Positions 25,316 to 35,192 of a stretch of 64,000 bases of DNA are shown here, piece by piece (the first letter of the stretch is position 1; every line of letters begins with the position of its first letter). The notes beneath the pieces are model-generated. The model worked only from the letters and a program-made list of their open reading frames with translations, was not told where the DNA came from and ran no database searches. The translations under genes were made by a program, and so were the position numbers. Source of the DNA: Gluconobacter sp. P1C6_b (lineage in GTDB: Bacteria > Pseudomonadota > Alphaproteobacteria > Acetobacterales > Acetobacteraceae); assembly GCF_018811945.1 (NCBI RefSeq), contig NZ_JACRVU010000002.1, forward strand, positions 62,001 through 126,000, written 5' to 3'.

Positions 25316-28093
25316 TCAGCCGAAAGCCCGGTTGGCGTGCATGATCGCCACGCCGATCTCACGCAGCAGCGCAAAGCAGCGTGACAGCGGCGCGAAGATT
25401 TCCTCATGCTCCCGCGCGAAACCGGCGGCTTCAGCGGCGTCACCCGGCTCCCCGAAGTCGAGATTGGCAACGCTGGGAGCGGTGACCGGGAACAGATCTT
25501 CCAGCAGATGCAGCGCGCGCGGCACATCCAGGCAAAGGATCAGGTTCGTGATCGCTTCGCGTGTCAGGCTGTTGCGCGGCCCGAAATAGGGGATACGGGT
25601 TGAAAGCGCCCACAGCCGGTCGATGAGGGCGAAACGGATGGCATGAAGCAGCTTTTCGCGGGCGTCCATGCGGGGCGCATCCGGCCAGGCTGCACGCAGG
25701 GCGATGTGATCCGCCTGGATGCGCCGGAACATGGCCGGGCCACTGGCCCAGAAGCGCAGCAGTTCCAGACCGTGCGAAATGCACAGCAGGCTCTGACGTT
25801 CTTCATCACTCCGGGCTTTCGCTGCACGGTCCAGCCAGGTTCCGGGATCGAGCTGGTGGATCGTCGTGCGCAGCACGTCCAGATCCGAGTGGGCCAGGGC
25901 CTGACGGGCGAAATCCATGGCTTCGCGGAAGCGCGAGGATTCCGTGGCGAACTGCTCGAACGTTTCGGGATGGCGCTGCGCCGCATTGCCAAGGCCATGC
26001 AGCACATTCGCCCACCAGCCCAACTGCTGGAGAATGGCGTTGTTGGGAATGGCGCGGAGCTGTCCCGGATGCGTGATGCGTGTGACTGTCGCCGCGTCTG
26101 ACTGACGCGCGGAAGGGCGGGACCCCGTCTTGTCGATCAGGGCCGGACCGAATGCGCTCAGCAGTGCCGCATAGCCCGGATCGTCGACCAGTGCGCCCAT
26201 GTCAAGCGCGATGGTGGAGAAGAAATCCGATGCGAAGTCAGGCCGCGTATAAACCGGATCTTTCGTGTCCAGCGGGATATCGGCCACATGTTCTGCCAGC
26301 GTGGCGATGGTGGAGGCCGCAAGGGCCTTCGTGCCGAACAGCGTGTAGCCGTCTCCGCCCTGGAATGCGGTTTCGACCCGGCAGCCGATCCCGGCCTCAC
26401 GCATGGCAAGGCGTGTGCGGGCAGGGGAAAAATAATCCAGACGCTGGCGCAGGCTGAACGGATGCGCGCCCCGTCCGATGCTTTCGCCATGCGTGTCGAA
26501 CAGCGTCAGGGACACGTCCTCAAGGTCGTGCTCTGCCAGCAGGGAAAGGGTTCGCATCCGCAGGCGTTCGACCAGATTGGTGGCGGCGAGCTGTCCGACA
26601 TAACGACCCGAATCGGAATATCCGAACTGAAGCGACAGGCGGCCGTTCGCCCGCAGGTAATCGCGCCAGTGGCTGGAGCGGAAAGCCTCTTCCAGAATGG
26701 TCTCGCCGTTTTCAAGCGCGCTTTCCGTCTCGAACAGCGGCGAGATTTCGATCTGGTGGTCCTTGATCCCGAACAGGCGTGCCAGCCAGAGCGTTGCGAG
26801 CAGCGTATAGCCGCTTTCGGTCTCGGCAATGAGAAAGCGGATGGGCGAGCCGGAATCGATGTGCTTGAGGATCTGCGCCATCGTCATCATCAGCCGGGCG
26901 GCTGATGCGGGCTCTACCAGCAGGGCTCCGAAATCCACGGCGCGGGGTTTCAGGTCCGAAAGGGCCTCATCGATCCTGGCCAGCAGAACGCGCCGACGCG
27001 AGGGCAGGGCGGGATCATCGGTCAGGCCAAGGCGGGTGCGGGCCACGTTGTAGATCTGTGCGGCATTCAGCCTGGTATGGATCCGGGCGATCCCGAGACC
27101 GTGGTTCATGAAACCGGCACGGATGGTCCGCAGGTGCAGTCTGGCTTCATCATCCAGCCCGACCGCCGCGTCCTGGAACAGTGGCAGAAGCTCGGAGGCG
27201 TCGAGGAGTGCCTTGTCCCGGCAGGCAATCAGCGTTTGGGCAAAATCCTTGATGATTTCCGGAGCCGCGTCCTTGCCGGTCGGGCAGGCGGCGTGCTGCG
27301 TCTTTACGGCCTCGATCGCCCGGCGGGCGCGCATGGCCAGCGCACTGTCCTGCAGGCCCAGCCGCTCCAGACCGTCCGTGAGGCGATGAAGCTGGGAAGA
27401 TTTCAGCTCAAGCCGGATCCGCAGCGTGTCCCACCAGCCGATGTCGTTGCGTCCATCGGTATCGAACCCGACCCAGCTTGCAAGGATGACGGGCGAGGGA
27501 TCGACCTGACCGGCCTCGCCGGACCAGCGCTGGGACATTTCCTGCAGCAGTGCTTCGGTCAGATCGTCGAGCGCATCGCGTCCCCGCAGGATGGCTGCCA
27601 GAGCCAGCGCCTGTTCCTGCGCCAGTGTCGGAGGGGCCGGACGGCGATGCGTCTTCAGGCACGGGACCGGCAGCTCCGGGTTTTCGGCACGCTGCGTCAG
27701 GATGTCATAGACGTCGTCCGCCAGTGCGAAGGTCGGATGGGCGGTAAAGACGGCGGCAATCTGCGGCACCGTCAGGGAGACGGCATCCGGGGCCTGATCG
27801 ACAAGGCGCTTCGCCACGGCTTCGAGGCGGTCCTGTGGAACGGCGGTGTCGAGCCCGACATAGGATCGCAGATGCGCGGCCCGTTCCACGAAATGCTCGT
27901 CACGCAGGGCGCGGACGACATTCTCGATCTCGTCCAGCTGCGTCCTGCTCTCGCTCCGGTCGTCGTCCGACAGGCCCTGTCCAATGGATGCAATCAGGTC
28001 TGCAAGGCCATCGCGCTCATGGAGAAGCCGTAACGTCATTGCGTCAATACGGTCATGGAGGGACGGATCGAGCCGGGAGGCGCAGTCAGACAT
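25316..28093 (-). CDS. ppc: Divergent phosphoenolpyruvate carboxylase-like protein
   Basis: 925 residues, normal PEPC length. If active it would carboxylate PEP to oxaloacetate (anaplerosis). Retained features: FTAHPT with H119, PLFET (452-456), the Asp of YSDS (493-495), the Arg of SIGRG (R541) and a C-terminal Gly. Altered features: SWVGFDTDGRND replaces the usual SWxGGDRDGNP; YSDSGRYVG has Arg497 where the catalytic Lys is expected; FDTHGESIGRG replaces FHGRGGSIGRGG; LRAIPNNA replaces LRAIPWIF; and the C-terminus is AFG, not NTG. ATG 28093 was chosen because the frame further upstream is not family-like. It is divergent from the DUF445 gene. Confidence 0.82.
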   Translation of the reverse strand: MSDCASRLDPSLHDRIDAMTLRLLHERDGLADLIASIGQGLSDDDRSESRTQLDEIENVVRALRDEHFVERAAHLRSYVGLDTAVPQDRLEAVAKRLVDQAPDAVSLTVPQIAAVFTAHPTFALADDVYDILTQRAENPELPVPCLKTHRRPAPPTLAQEQALALAAILRGRDALDDLTEALLQEMSQRWSGEAGQVDPSPVILASWVGFDTDGRNDIGWWDTLRIRLELKSSQLHRLTDGLERLGLQDSALAMRARRAIEAVKTQHAACPTGKDAAPEIIKDFAQTLIACRDKALLDASELLPLFQDAAVGLDDEARLHLRTIRAGFMNHGLGIARIHTRLNAAQIYNVARTRLGLTDDPALPSRRRVLLARIDEALSDLKPRAVDFGALLVEPASAARLMMTMAQILKHIDSGSPIRFLIAETESGYTLLATLWLARLFGIKDHQIEISPLFETESALENGETILEEAFRSSHWRDYLRANGRLSLQFGYSDSGRYVGQLAATNLVERLRMRTLSLLAEHDLEDVSLTLFDTHGESIGRGAHPFSLRQRLDYFSPARTRLAMREAGIGCRVETAFQGGDGYTLFGTKALAASTIATLAEHVADIPLDTKDPVYTRPDFASDFFSTIALDMGALVDDPGYAALLSAFGPALIDKTGSRPSARQSDAATVTRITHPGQLRAIPNNAILQQLGWWANVLHGLGNAAQRHPETFEQFATESSRFREAMDFARQALAHSDLDVLRTTIHQLDPGTWLDRAAKARSDEERQSLLCISHGLELLRFWASGPAMFRRIQADHIALRAAWPDAPRMDAREKLLHAIRFALIDRLWALSTRIPYFGPRNSLTREAITNLILCLDVPRALHLLEDLFPVTAPSVANLDFGEPGDAAEAAGFAREHEEIFAPLSRCFALLREIGVAIMHANRAFG

Positions 28094-28220
28094 CGGGAGC
28101 AGTCTCGCTTCTGCGGAAAAATGGGACGAAGGCGGGGCGCAATACTTTTCATGCCCTGTCATCAAGCGCAACCTTGCTCTGGACGCGACAGCACGGCAGG
28201 ATGATGCTATCGGTGCGCTC

Positions 28221-29510
28221 ATGCACGCGGACACGACCTCACCCGTTTCCCGGAAATCCAGCCCCACAGGTTTCTCGCCCAGGTTCATGGCCGGCGGCCT
28301 GCTCGTCGGCATGGGTATTCTCGCTGCGGGAACGACACTTGCGGCCGCCCGTCATATCGGGGACGGTAGTCTTGCCTTCAGCCTGCTGCGCGCAGGCTCG
28401 CGGGCAGGCGTGGTTGGTGGTCTTGCCGACTGGTTCGCGGTTACGGCCCTGTTCCGCCATCCGCTGGGGCTGCCTATTCCCCACACGGCCATTCTGCCGC
28501 GGCAGAAAGAACGTCTCGGGCAGGCGCTGGGACGCTTCATTTCCGGTCAGTTCTTCACTGAGGATGATGTCCGCCGCGCCCTGTCGAAAATCGACCTCTC
28601 CGGCCTGATTGCCGACATGCTGAACGATCCGGCGAACCGCCAGACGCTCGTTACCAGCATGCGTTCTGCCATTCCGCTGATGTTTGATCGGATGGAAGAC
28701 GGACGCGCCAAGACCGCCATTTCGCGCGCGCTTCCGGTTCTGCTGAATGGTGAGGAAATGGCTCCCCTCGTTTCGCGTGGCATGCGGGCCATGGTGGATA
28801 GCGAGATGCATCAGGAGGTCCTGTCCTTTCTGCTGGAGCGCATCAAGACGACCGTGACCTCACGTGAGTCCGATCTGCGTCATTTCGTGGAAGAGCGCGT
28901 GCGCGAGCAGGGGGGGCGTTTTCTGGGCTGGGCCATTGGGGGATCCGTCGCCAGCCGCGTCCTTATGGCTCTGCACGCCGAATTTGAGCGGGTCGATCCG
29001 ATGGACTCGGAACTGCGGCACGGGTTCACCACCTGGGTCCGGGGCGAGATCGACCGCATCGAAAACGATCCTGCCCGTCGCAAGGACATGGCGGATACGA
29101 TTACGTCCGTCCTGACCCATACCAGTCTCAAGGGATGGAGTTCGGAGCTGTGGGACCGTCTGCGGCGCATGGTCGAGGAAGACAGCGGGCGCGAGGACGG
29201 CTGGAGCGCCACTGTCATCGATGCGGCTATTGTTCAGCTTGCAAGTGCCCTGCGTTCCAATGAATCCCTGCGGCTGAAGGTCAATCAGGCTGTCGAAAGT
29301 ACCGTCCAGCGGATCCTGCCCGGCCTGCGTGAAAAGCTTTCGGGGTTTATCGCGGCCGTCATGGCCGGCTGGGATGGAAACGATCTGGCGGCCCGGCTGG
29401 AGTCGCGGGTAGGCCGCGATCTGGCCTATATCCGCATAAATGGCACTGTTGTCGGTTTTCTTGCCGGAGCGGCGCTCGACGGCGTTTCCCGACTGTTTTT
29501 TGGTGTGTAA
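28221..29510 (+). CDS. DUF445 family membrane protein
   Basis: About 429 residues. An N-terminal helix (FMAGGLLVGMGILAAGTTLAA) is followed by the family signature GGLADWFAVTALFRHPLGLPIPHTAILPRQKERLG. A long amphipathic region follows, and a C-terminal helix around GTVVGFLAGAALDGVSRLFF ends the protein. Members are inner-membrane proteins of unknown function. The start at 28221 is tentative; ATG 28287 is an alternative. It lies upstream of the SUF regulator with a gap of about 120 bp. Confidence 0.85.
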   Translation: MHADTTSPVSRKSSPTGFSPRFMAGGLLVGMGILAAGTTLAAARHIGDGSLAFSLLRAGSRAGVVGGLADWFAVTALFRHPLGLPIPHTAILPRQKERLGQALGRFISGQFFTEDDVRRALSKIDLSGLIADMLNDPANRQTLVTSMRSAIPLMFDRMEDGRAKTAISRALPVLLNGEEMAPLVSRGMRAMVDSEMHQEVLSFLLERIKTTVTSRESDLRHFVEERVREQGGRFLGWAIGGSVASRVLMALHAEFERVDPMDSELRHGFTTWVRGEIDRIENDPARRKDMADTITSVLTHTSLKGWSSELWDRLRRMVEEDSGREDGWSATVIDAAIVQLASALRSNESLRLKVNQAVESTVQRILPGLREKLSGFIAAVMAGWDGNDLAARLESRVGRDLAYIRINGTVVGFLAGAALDGVSRLFFGV

Positions 29511-29546
29511 CATTCCATGTCCGGAGACCGGGGGGATACAGAAGTC

Positions 29547-29615
29547 TTGACCTTTGCGCGGGATTGGGTCATTTGGAACAAATCAGGACTTAGCAAGTCT
29601 TGAATTAGAACAAGA
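29547..29615 (+). promoter_or_regulatory. SUF operon control region with three inverted repeats
   Basis: A TTGACC element (29547-29552) could be a -35 box. Downstream are ATTTG-GAA-CAAAT (29571-29583), GACTT-AGC-AAGTC (29587-29599) and TCTTG-N8-CAAGA (29598-29615), each with perfect 5-bp arms, all before the regulator start at 29632. Such spacing suits a dimeric Rrf2-type regulator that controls its own operon. A convincing -10 box was not identified. Confidence 0.5.
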
Positions 29616-29631
29616 TGTGAGTGTGCAAGCG

Positions 29632-30114
29632 ATGCTGAGGCTGTCCAAACTGGCCGATTACGCCACTGTCCTTCTGGTCCATCTCGGTCGTCACGAAGGA
29701 CTGGCAACAGCAGCAGCCCTTGCGGTGGAAACCGGCGTCCCCGAACCGACCGTCGCCAAGCTTCTCAAGGGGCTGGCCTCCAGTGGCTTGGTCCTGTCCC
29801 ATCGTGGCGCCCGAGGCGGATACCGTCTTTCCAGCGCACTTGAAACCGTGACAGTCGCAACCGTTATTGCTGCTGTGGATGGTCCGATCGCCATCACGGC
29901 CTGCTGTGACGGACGCGAGTGCGAGCACAGTTCGCTGTGCGGCCTGTCCGGACAGTGGGATGTCGTGAATGACGCCATTCTCAGAACGCTCAACAGCATC
30001 ACACTGGCAGATATGGGCCGTCACGCGGAGCGCCTGCCAAGGCGCAGCCCCGCGTCTGCACCTGTCGCCCCCGCCGGAGCGGAGACTTCTTCCGTGACCG
30101 ACGCGGTCAGTTAA
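29632..30114 (+). CDS. Rrf2-family regulator of the SUF operon
   Basis: 160 residues. A winged helix (LSKLADYATVLLVHLG, then AAALAVETGVPEPTVAKLLK) is followed by three cysteines spaced CX5CX5C (C91, C97, C103), the arrangement that binds a [2Fe-2S] cluster in IscR; C92 is extra. It therefore probably senses Fe-S status and controls the downstream suf genes, from which it is separated by 12 bp. The C-terminal tail is Pro/Ala-rich. The start at 29632 is set by the family N-terminus. Confidence 0.92.
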   Translation: MLRLSKLADYATVLLVHLGRHEGLATAAALAVETGVPEPTVAKLLKGLASSGLVLSHRGARGGYRLSSALETVTVATVIAAVDGPIAITACCDGRECEHSSLCGLSGQWDVVNDAILRTLNSITLADMGRHAERLPRRSPASAPVAPAGAETSSVTDAVS

Positions 30115-30126
30115 GGACAACACACC

Positions 30127-31608
30127 ATGCCAGCCGTGACGGAAACCCGCGAGACAGTCGAAAAGCTCGCGAAATCCAGCTACGAATGGGGTTTCGAGAC
30201 CGATATCGAGATGGATATCGCGCCCAAGGGCCTCAATGAGGAGACGGTGCGCCTGATCTCCGAGCGCAAGGGTGAGCCGCAGTGGATGCTGGACTGGCGC
30301 CTGAAGGCCTTTCGCGCGTGGCTGGAAATGGAAGAGCCGACCTGGGCCCATATCCATCATCCGCCGATCGACTATCAGGACGCGCATTATTTCGCGCAGC
30401 CCAAGAAGAAGCCTGGCCCCAAGAGCCTCGACGAAGTCGATCCCGAGTTGCTCAAGACGTACGCCAAGCTGGGTATTCCCCTGCATGAGCAGGCTTTGCT
30501 TGCTGGGGTCGAAGGTGCGGAGGAGCGTCTGCCTGTTGCTGTGGATGCCGTTTTTGACAGCGTGTCCGTTGCGACGACCTTCCGCAAGACGCTTGCCGAA
30601 GCCGGGGTGATCTTCTGCCCGATCTCCGACGCGATCCGTGAGCACCCCGAACTGGTCCAGAAATATCTGGGCACGGTGGTTCCGGTAGCAGACAATTTCT
30701 TTGCGGCCCTGAACTCCGCCGTCTTCACGGACGGCTCGTTCGTCTACATTCCCGAGGGTGTCCGTTGCCCGATGGAGCTGTCCACCTATTTCCGCATCAA
30801 TGCGCGCAATACGGGACAGTTCGAGCGTACGCTCATCATCGCGGAAGACCGTGCCACCGTCTCCTATCTGGAAGGCTGCACGGCGCCGCAGCGTGACGAA
30901 AACCAGCTTCATGCGGCCGTGGTCGAGCTTGTCGCGATGGAAGATGCCTCGATCAAGTATTCCACCGTCCAGAACTGGTATCCGGGTGATGATGAAGGCC
31001 GTGGCGGCATCTATAATTTCGTCACCAAGCGTGGCATCTGCCGTGGCGCGCGCTCCAAGATTTCATGGACGCAGGTCGAGACCGGGTCTGCCATTACCTG
31101 GAAGTATCCGTCCTGTGTGCTCGCCGGTGAGGGATCGGTTGGCGAGTTCTATTCGGTTGCAGTGACCAATAATCACCAGCAGGCCGATACGGGCACGAAG
31201 ATGATCCATCTGGCGCCGAACACGCGCTCGACGATCATTGCCAAGACCATTTCCGCCGGGCATTCCGACAGCACCTATCGCGGTCTGGTCCGCATGCAGC
31301 CTAAGGCGCGTAACGCACGCAATTTCACGCAGTGCGACAGCCTTCTGATCGGCGATCAGTGCGGCGCGCATACGGTGCCCTATATCGAAAGCCGCAACAT
31401 GACGGCGCGCGTGGAGCATGAAGCGACCACGTCAAAAATCTCCGAAGACCAGCTTTTCTACTGCCGTTCGCGCGGCCTGTCGGAAGAAGATGCAGTCGGT
31501 CTGATCGTCAATGGTTTCTGCCGCGAGGTGCTCAAGGAGCTCCCGATGGAATTCGCGGTCGAGGCGCAGAAGCTTCTGCAGATCAGCCTCGAAGGAAGTG
31601 TGGGTTAA
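30127..31608 (+). CDS. sufB: Fe-S cluster scaffold subunit SufB
   Basis: 493 residues. Part of the SufBC2D scaffold that builds Fe-S clusters in the cytoplasm. Conserved segments include [20 protein letters not shown] near the start, [20 protein letters not shown], and the C-terminal [20 protein letters not shown] with the cysteine region used in assembly. It lies first among the structural genes, just after the Rrf2 regulator, and ends 1 bp before sufC. Confidence 0.97.
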   Translation: MPAVTETRETVEKLAKSSYEWGFETDIEMDIAPKGLNEETVRLISERKGEPQWMLDWRLKAFRAWLEMEEPTWAHIHHPPIDYQDAHYFAQPKKKPGPKSLDEVDPELLKTYAKLGIPLHEQALLAGVEGAEERLPVAVDAVFDSVSVATTFRKTLAEAGVIFCPISDAIREHPELVQKYLGTVVPVADNFFAALNSAVFTDGSFVYIPEGVRCPMELSTYFRINARNTGQFERTLIIAEDRATVSYLEGCTAPQRDENQLHAAVVELVAMEDASIKYSTVQNWYPGDDEGRGGIYNFVTKRGICRGARSKISWTQVETGSAITWKYPSCVLAGEGSVGEFYSVAVTNNHQQADTGTKMIHLAPNTRSTIIAKTISAGHSDSTYRGLVRMQPKARNARNFTQCDSLLIGDQCGAHTVPYIESRNMTARVEHEATTSKISEDQLFYCRSRGLSEEDAVGLIVNGFCREVLKELPMEFAVEAQKLLQISLEGSVG

Positions 31609-31609
31609 T

Positions 31610-32380
31610 ATGAGCGATTTTCTGAAAATTCAGGGGCTTCAGGCCCGCATCGACGCCGACGGCACGCCCAAGGATATCCTCAAGGGCCTCGATCTCGAAG
31701 TGCCCAAGGGCGAAATCCATGCCATCATGGGGCCGAACGGTTCGGGTAAATCCACGCTGTCCTACGTGCTGGCCGGTCGTGACGACTACGAAGTTACGGG
31801 TGGGTCCGCCACTTTCAAGGGGCAGGACCTGCTGGCGCTCGAACCTGAAGAACGCGCCGCGCTTGGCCTGTTCCTGGCGTTCCAGTCGCCGGTCGAACTG
31901 CCGGGTGTGAACAACGCGAACTTCCTGCGCACGGCCGTGAATGCCGTTCGCCGAGCGCGTGGTGAAGCCGAACTGGATGCCGTGGCTTTCCTCAAGGCTG
32001 TCCGTGCCGAGACCAAGCACCTGTCCATGTCCGACGACATGCTCAAGCGTGCGGTCAATGTCGGTTTCTCGGGCGGCGAGAAGAAACGCAACGAAGTACT
32101 CCAGATGCGTCTGCTCCAGCCATCCTTCGCCATCCTTGACGAGACGGATAGTGGTCTGGACATCGACGCCCTGCGCATCGTGGCCGAAGGCGTGAATTCC
32201 CTGCGCAGCCCGGATTTCTCCGCGCTGGTCATCACCCATCACCAGCGCCTGCTCGATTACATCGTGCCGGACCGTGTGCATGTCATGGCGCATGGTCGCA
32301 TCATCCACAGCGGCGGTCCCGATATCGCCAAGACGCTTGAGAAGCAGGGTTATACCCAGTTCCTCGAGGCGGCAGCGTGA
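31610..32380 (+). CDS. sufC: Fe-S assembly ATPase SufC
   Basis: 256 residues. ABC-type ATPase without membrane domain. Walker A GPNGSGKST, signature FSGGEKKRNEVLQM and Walker B with LDETDSGLDIDAL are all intact. It binds SufB and SufD and drives conformational change of the scaffold. The sufD GTG start overlaps its TGA stop. Confidence 0.97.
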   Translation: MSDFLKIQGLQARIDADGTPKDILKGLDLEVPKGEIHAIMGPNGSGKSTLSYVLAGRDDYEVTGGSATFKGQDLLALEPEERAALGLFLAFQSPVELPGVNNANFLRTAVNAVRRARGEAELDAVAFLKAVRAETKHLSMSDDMLKRAVNVGFSGGEKKRNEVLQMRLLQPSFAILDETDSGLDIDALRIVAEGVNSLRSPDFSALVITHHQRLLDYIVPDRVHVMAHGRIIHSGGPDIAKTLEKQGYTQFLEAAA

Positions 32381-33573
32381 GCGGAGCGCCAACCGTGACG
32401 CAGAACGCCGCTCCGGCTCTGGAGGCGTTCGTTGCGCGTGCCGCCGGGCACGGCGCGGCTCTGGCCGAAACGGGGTTGCCGACGCGCCGCGTCGAAGCCT
32501 GGCGTTATACGCCGCTGCGTTCGATCGCGGATACGGCGTGGCAGAAGCCTGCACCCCTGACGGCCGAAACCACCACTGCGCTGCTGGACCGTCTGGTTCT
32601 GCCAGAAACGGGTGCCCGCGTGGTCTATGGCAATGGCCAGTTTATGGACGCATTGTCGGCTCTTCCGGAAGTAGTGCGGCAGGCTTCGGAAAATGTCTCC
32701 CCACTTAAGGGACTGTTTTCCGCGACGCTGAATACGGCGCTTGGCGAAAGAGGCCTCGACGTCCGTGTTCCCGCGGGAACGGATGCCGGTCTGCTGACGC
32801 TCGTCAGCCTGTCCGACGGGCAGGACGTTTCGACGCATCTCCAGCACCGCATCGTACTGGAAGACGGTGCCTCCCTGACACTGTACGATATCAGCACAGG
32901 TGAAGGGCGTTATATCGCCAATCCGCGCTTTGACATCGTTGTGGGCAAGGGAGCAACCCTGCGTCACGTCAAGGTACAGCGTGAAAGCCTGACCGGCACG
33001 CATCTCGCCATTGTCTCGGCCGATGTGGCGGAGAAGGGCGAATATGACAGCTTCACCCTGAACCAGGGCAGCGGTCTCGCGCGTCATGAAGCTGTTGTGA
33101 CACTGGGCGCACCTCACGCCATGGCGCATGTGAATGGCGTGCAGATCGTCGATGGCCAGCGTCTGAACGACCTGACCTCCATGATCCATCATGCCGCCCC
33201 TGATGGCAGCTCGCGCCAGACTGTCAAGACGGTGCTGTCCGACGCTGGACAGGGTGTTTTCCAGGGCAAGATCCTTGTTGATCGCGTGGCCCAGAAAACT
33301 GACGGCTATCAGATGAATCAGGCGCTGCTGCTGTCCGAAAAGGCGCAGATCAACAGCAAGCCCGAGCTGGAAATCTATGCCGACGACGTCAAGTGCAGCC
33401 ACGGCGCCACTGTTGGCGCGCTTGATGACGAGCAGCTCTTCTATCTGCGCTCCCGCGGGATTGCGGAAGCAGATGCGCGGGACATGCTCGTGCGCGCTTT
33501 CCTGATTGATGCGCTGGATCTGGTTTCCGATGAAGGTCTGCGTGATCTGCTGCTGCGGAGCATGACGTCATGA
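32377..33573 (+). CDS. sufD: Fe-S cluster assembly protein SufD
   Basis: 398 residues, beta-helix paralogue of SufB. The C-terminal KCSHGATVGALDDEQLFYLRSRGI keeps the histidine (H342) that corresponds to the essential His of E. coli SufD. The N-terminal part (ETGLPTRRVEAWRYTPLRS) is typical. The start is GTG at 32377, overlapping sufC by 4 nt; the end overlaps sufS by 4 nt. Confidence 0.96.
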   Translation: MSGAPTVTQNAAPALEAFVARAAGHGAALAETGLPTRRVEAWRYTPLRSIADTAWQKPAPLTAETTTALLDRLVLPETGARVVYGNGQFMDALSALPEVVRQASENVSPLKGLFSATLNTALGERGLDVRVPAGTDAGLLTLVSLSDGQDVSTHLQHRIVLEDGASLTLYDISTGEGRYIANPRFDIVVGKGATLRHVKVQRESLTGTHLAIVSADVAEKGEYDSFTLNQGSGLARHEAVVTLGAPHAMAHVNGVQIVDGQRLNDLTSMIHHAAPDGSSRQTVKTVLSDAGQGVFQGKILVDRVAQKTDGYQMNQALLLSEKAQINSKPELEIYADDVKCSHGATVGALDDEQLFYLRSRGIAEADARDMLVRAFLIDALDLVSDEGLRDLLLRSMTS

Positions 33574-34811
33574 CCCTCGCTGACAGCCGTACCGGGCTGG
33601 ATATGCCGGAAATCCGCGCTCATTTCCCGATCCTGAACGAAACCGTTCATGGTCGGCCTCTGGTCTTTCTCGACAGCGCGGCCTCGTCCCAGAAGCCGGA
33701 TGTTGTGATCGAGGCCATGCGGGATGCGGCGTATCACCAGTATGCCAATATCCATCGTGGTCTGCACTGGATGAGCGAGCGCACGACGGAAGCCTATGAG
33801 CGCGCCCGTCATGACGTGGCCCGTCTTCTGAATGCGCCTGATTATCGGGAAATTGTCTTCACCCGTAACAGCACCGAGGCCATCAACCTCGTGGCGCACA
33901 GTTTCGGCAGCATGCTGAAGCCGGGGCAGGCAGTCCTGATTTCAGAGCTTGAGCACCACGCCAATATTGTTCCATGGCTTATGCTGCGGGACCGTACCGG
34001 CATTGAACTACGTGTCGCTCCCATCAATGATGCCGGCGATATCGATCTGGACGCTTACGAAGCGCTTCTTTCGGATGGCAAAGTGGCGCTTGTTGCCGTC
34101 ACGCACATGTCCAATGTGCTGGGAACGATCACGCCGGCCCGGAAGCTGACGGAAATCGCCCACGCTTACGGCGCGCGCATTCTGCTGGACGGGTCTCAGT
34201 CCGTTGTGCATCGCAAAATCGATGTTCAGGATCTTGGGGCGGATTTCTTCACATTCACCGGTCACAAGCTCTATGGCCCCACGGGGATCGGTGCGCTCTG
34301 GGGGAAGATGGAACTGCTGGACATCATGCCGCCATTCATGGGTGGCGGTGACATGATCCAGAACGTTTCGTTCGAGCGTGCCACCTGGGCGCATGTTCCG
34401 CACAAGTTCGAGGCCGGTACGCCCGCCATTCTGGAGACGATCGGTCTGGGGGCGGCTGTCCGCTTTGTGGAAGAGATCGGCTATGACGCCATTTCACGTC
34501 ATGAAGCCGAGCTGACCGCTTATGCGCTGGAAAAGATGCGCGGGATCAACAGTCTGCGCATTCTGGGCGAGCCGGAAGAGCGCGGGGGGGTAATCTCCTT
34601 CGTCATGGACGGTGCGCATCCGCATGATCTGGCAACGCTGCTCGATCAGCTTGGAATCGCCATCCGTGCAGGGCAGCATTGTGCCGAACCTCTGGTGCGT
34701 CGTCTTGGCGTTCATGCCACTGCACGCGCCAGCTTTGGCATCTACACCACGACTGAAGAGATCGATGCGCTGATCCAAGGCCTTGAACGGGCCCGGATGA
34801 TGCTCACATGA
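33570..34811 (+). CDS. sufS: Cysteine desulfurase SufS (type II)
   Basis: 413 residues. PLP enzyme that takes sulfur from cysteine for cluster assembly. The PLP lysine is K233 in FTGHKLYGPTG and the persulfide cysteine is C371 in RAGQHCAEPL, the short-loop form of type II (SufS) enzymes. Such enzymes need a SufE or SufU partner for full activity; none is encoded in this operon. It overlaps sufD and sufT by 4 nt each. Confidence 0.97.
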   Translation: MTLADSRTGLDMPEIRAHFPILNETVHGRPLVFLDSAASSQKPDVVIEAMRDAAYHQYANIHRGLHWMSERTTEAYERARHDVARLLNAPDYREIVFTRNSTEAINLVAHSFGSMLKPGQAVLISELEHHANIVPWLMLRDRTGIELRVAPINDAGDIDLDAYEALLSDGKVALVAVTHMSNVLGTITPARKLTEIAHAYGARILLDGSQSVVHRKIDVQDLGADFFTFTGHKLYGPTGIGALWGKMELLDIMPPFMGGGDMIQNVSFERATWAHVPHKFEAGTPAILETIGLGAAVRFVEEIGYDAISRHEAELTAYALEKMRGINSLRILGEPEERGGVISFVMDGAHPHDLATLLDQLGIAIRAGQHCAEPLVRRLGVHATARASFGIYTTTEEIDALIQGLERARMMLT

Positions 34812-35176
34812 GTGAAGCCATGACCGATATCACCCCCAGTGAAGACACAGCCACCGCTCCTGCGCCGGGAACAGCGCCCGATCAGGAAGCGGTGATTGCG
34901 GCGATTGCGACGGTGTATGACCCGGAGATCCCGGTCAACATCTATGAACTCGGCCTGATCTACGCGATCGATCTGCATGATGATGGCCGCGTGCATATCG
35001 AGATGACGCTGACGGCGCCCAATTGTCCCAGTGCGCAGGAACTGCCGGAGATGGTGCGCGATGCTGTTTCCCATGTTCCGGGTGTTACCCAGGCTACGGT
35101 GGAAATCGTCTGGGATCCGCCGTGGGATATGAGCCGCATGAGCGACGATGCCCGTCTTGCCCTTAACATGTTCTGA
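34808..35176 (+). CDS. sufT: SUF-linked DUF59/SufT protein
   Basis: 122 residues. A Pro/Ala-rich N-terminal tail (residues 1-28) is followed by a MIP18/DUF59 domain with YDPEIPVNIYELGLIY and LTAPNCPSAQELP, whose Cys is conserved. Members act in Fe-S cluster maturation or delivery. The gene order sufS-sufT-sufA supports the call. The start overlaps sufS by 4 nt. Confidence 0.93.
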   Translation: MSEAMTDITPSEDTATAPAPGTAPDQEAVIAAIATVYDPEIPVNIYELGLIYAIDLHDDGRVHIEMTLTAPNCPSAQELPEMVRDAVSHVPGVTQATVEIVWDPPWDMSRMSDDARLALNMF

Positions 35177-35192
35177 TCCGGAAAGAACCATC

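Noticed and set aside
28094-28312. N-terminal extension of the PEP-carboxylase-like protein
   Set aside because: It overlaps the divergent promoter region and the DUF445 start; PEPC similarity begins only after ATG 28093.
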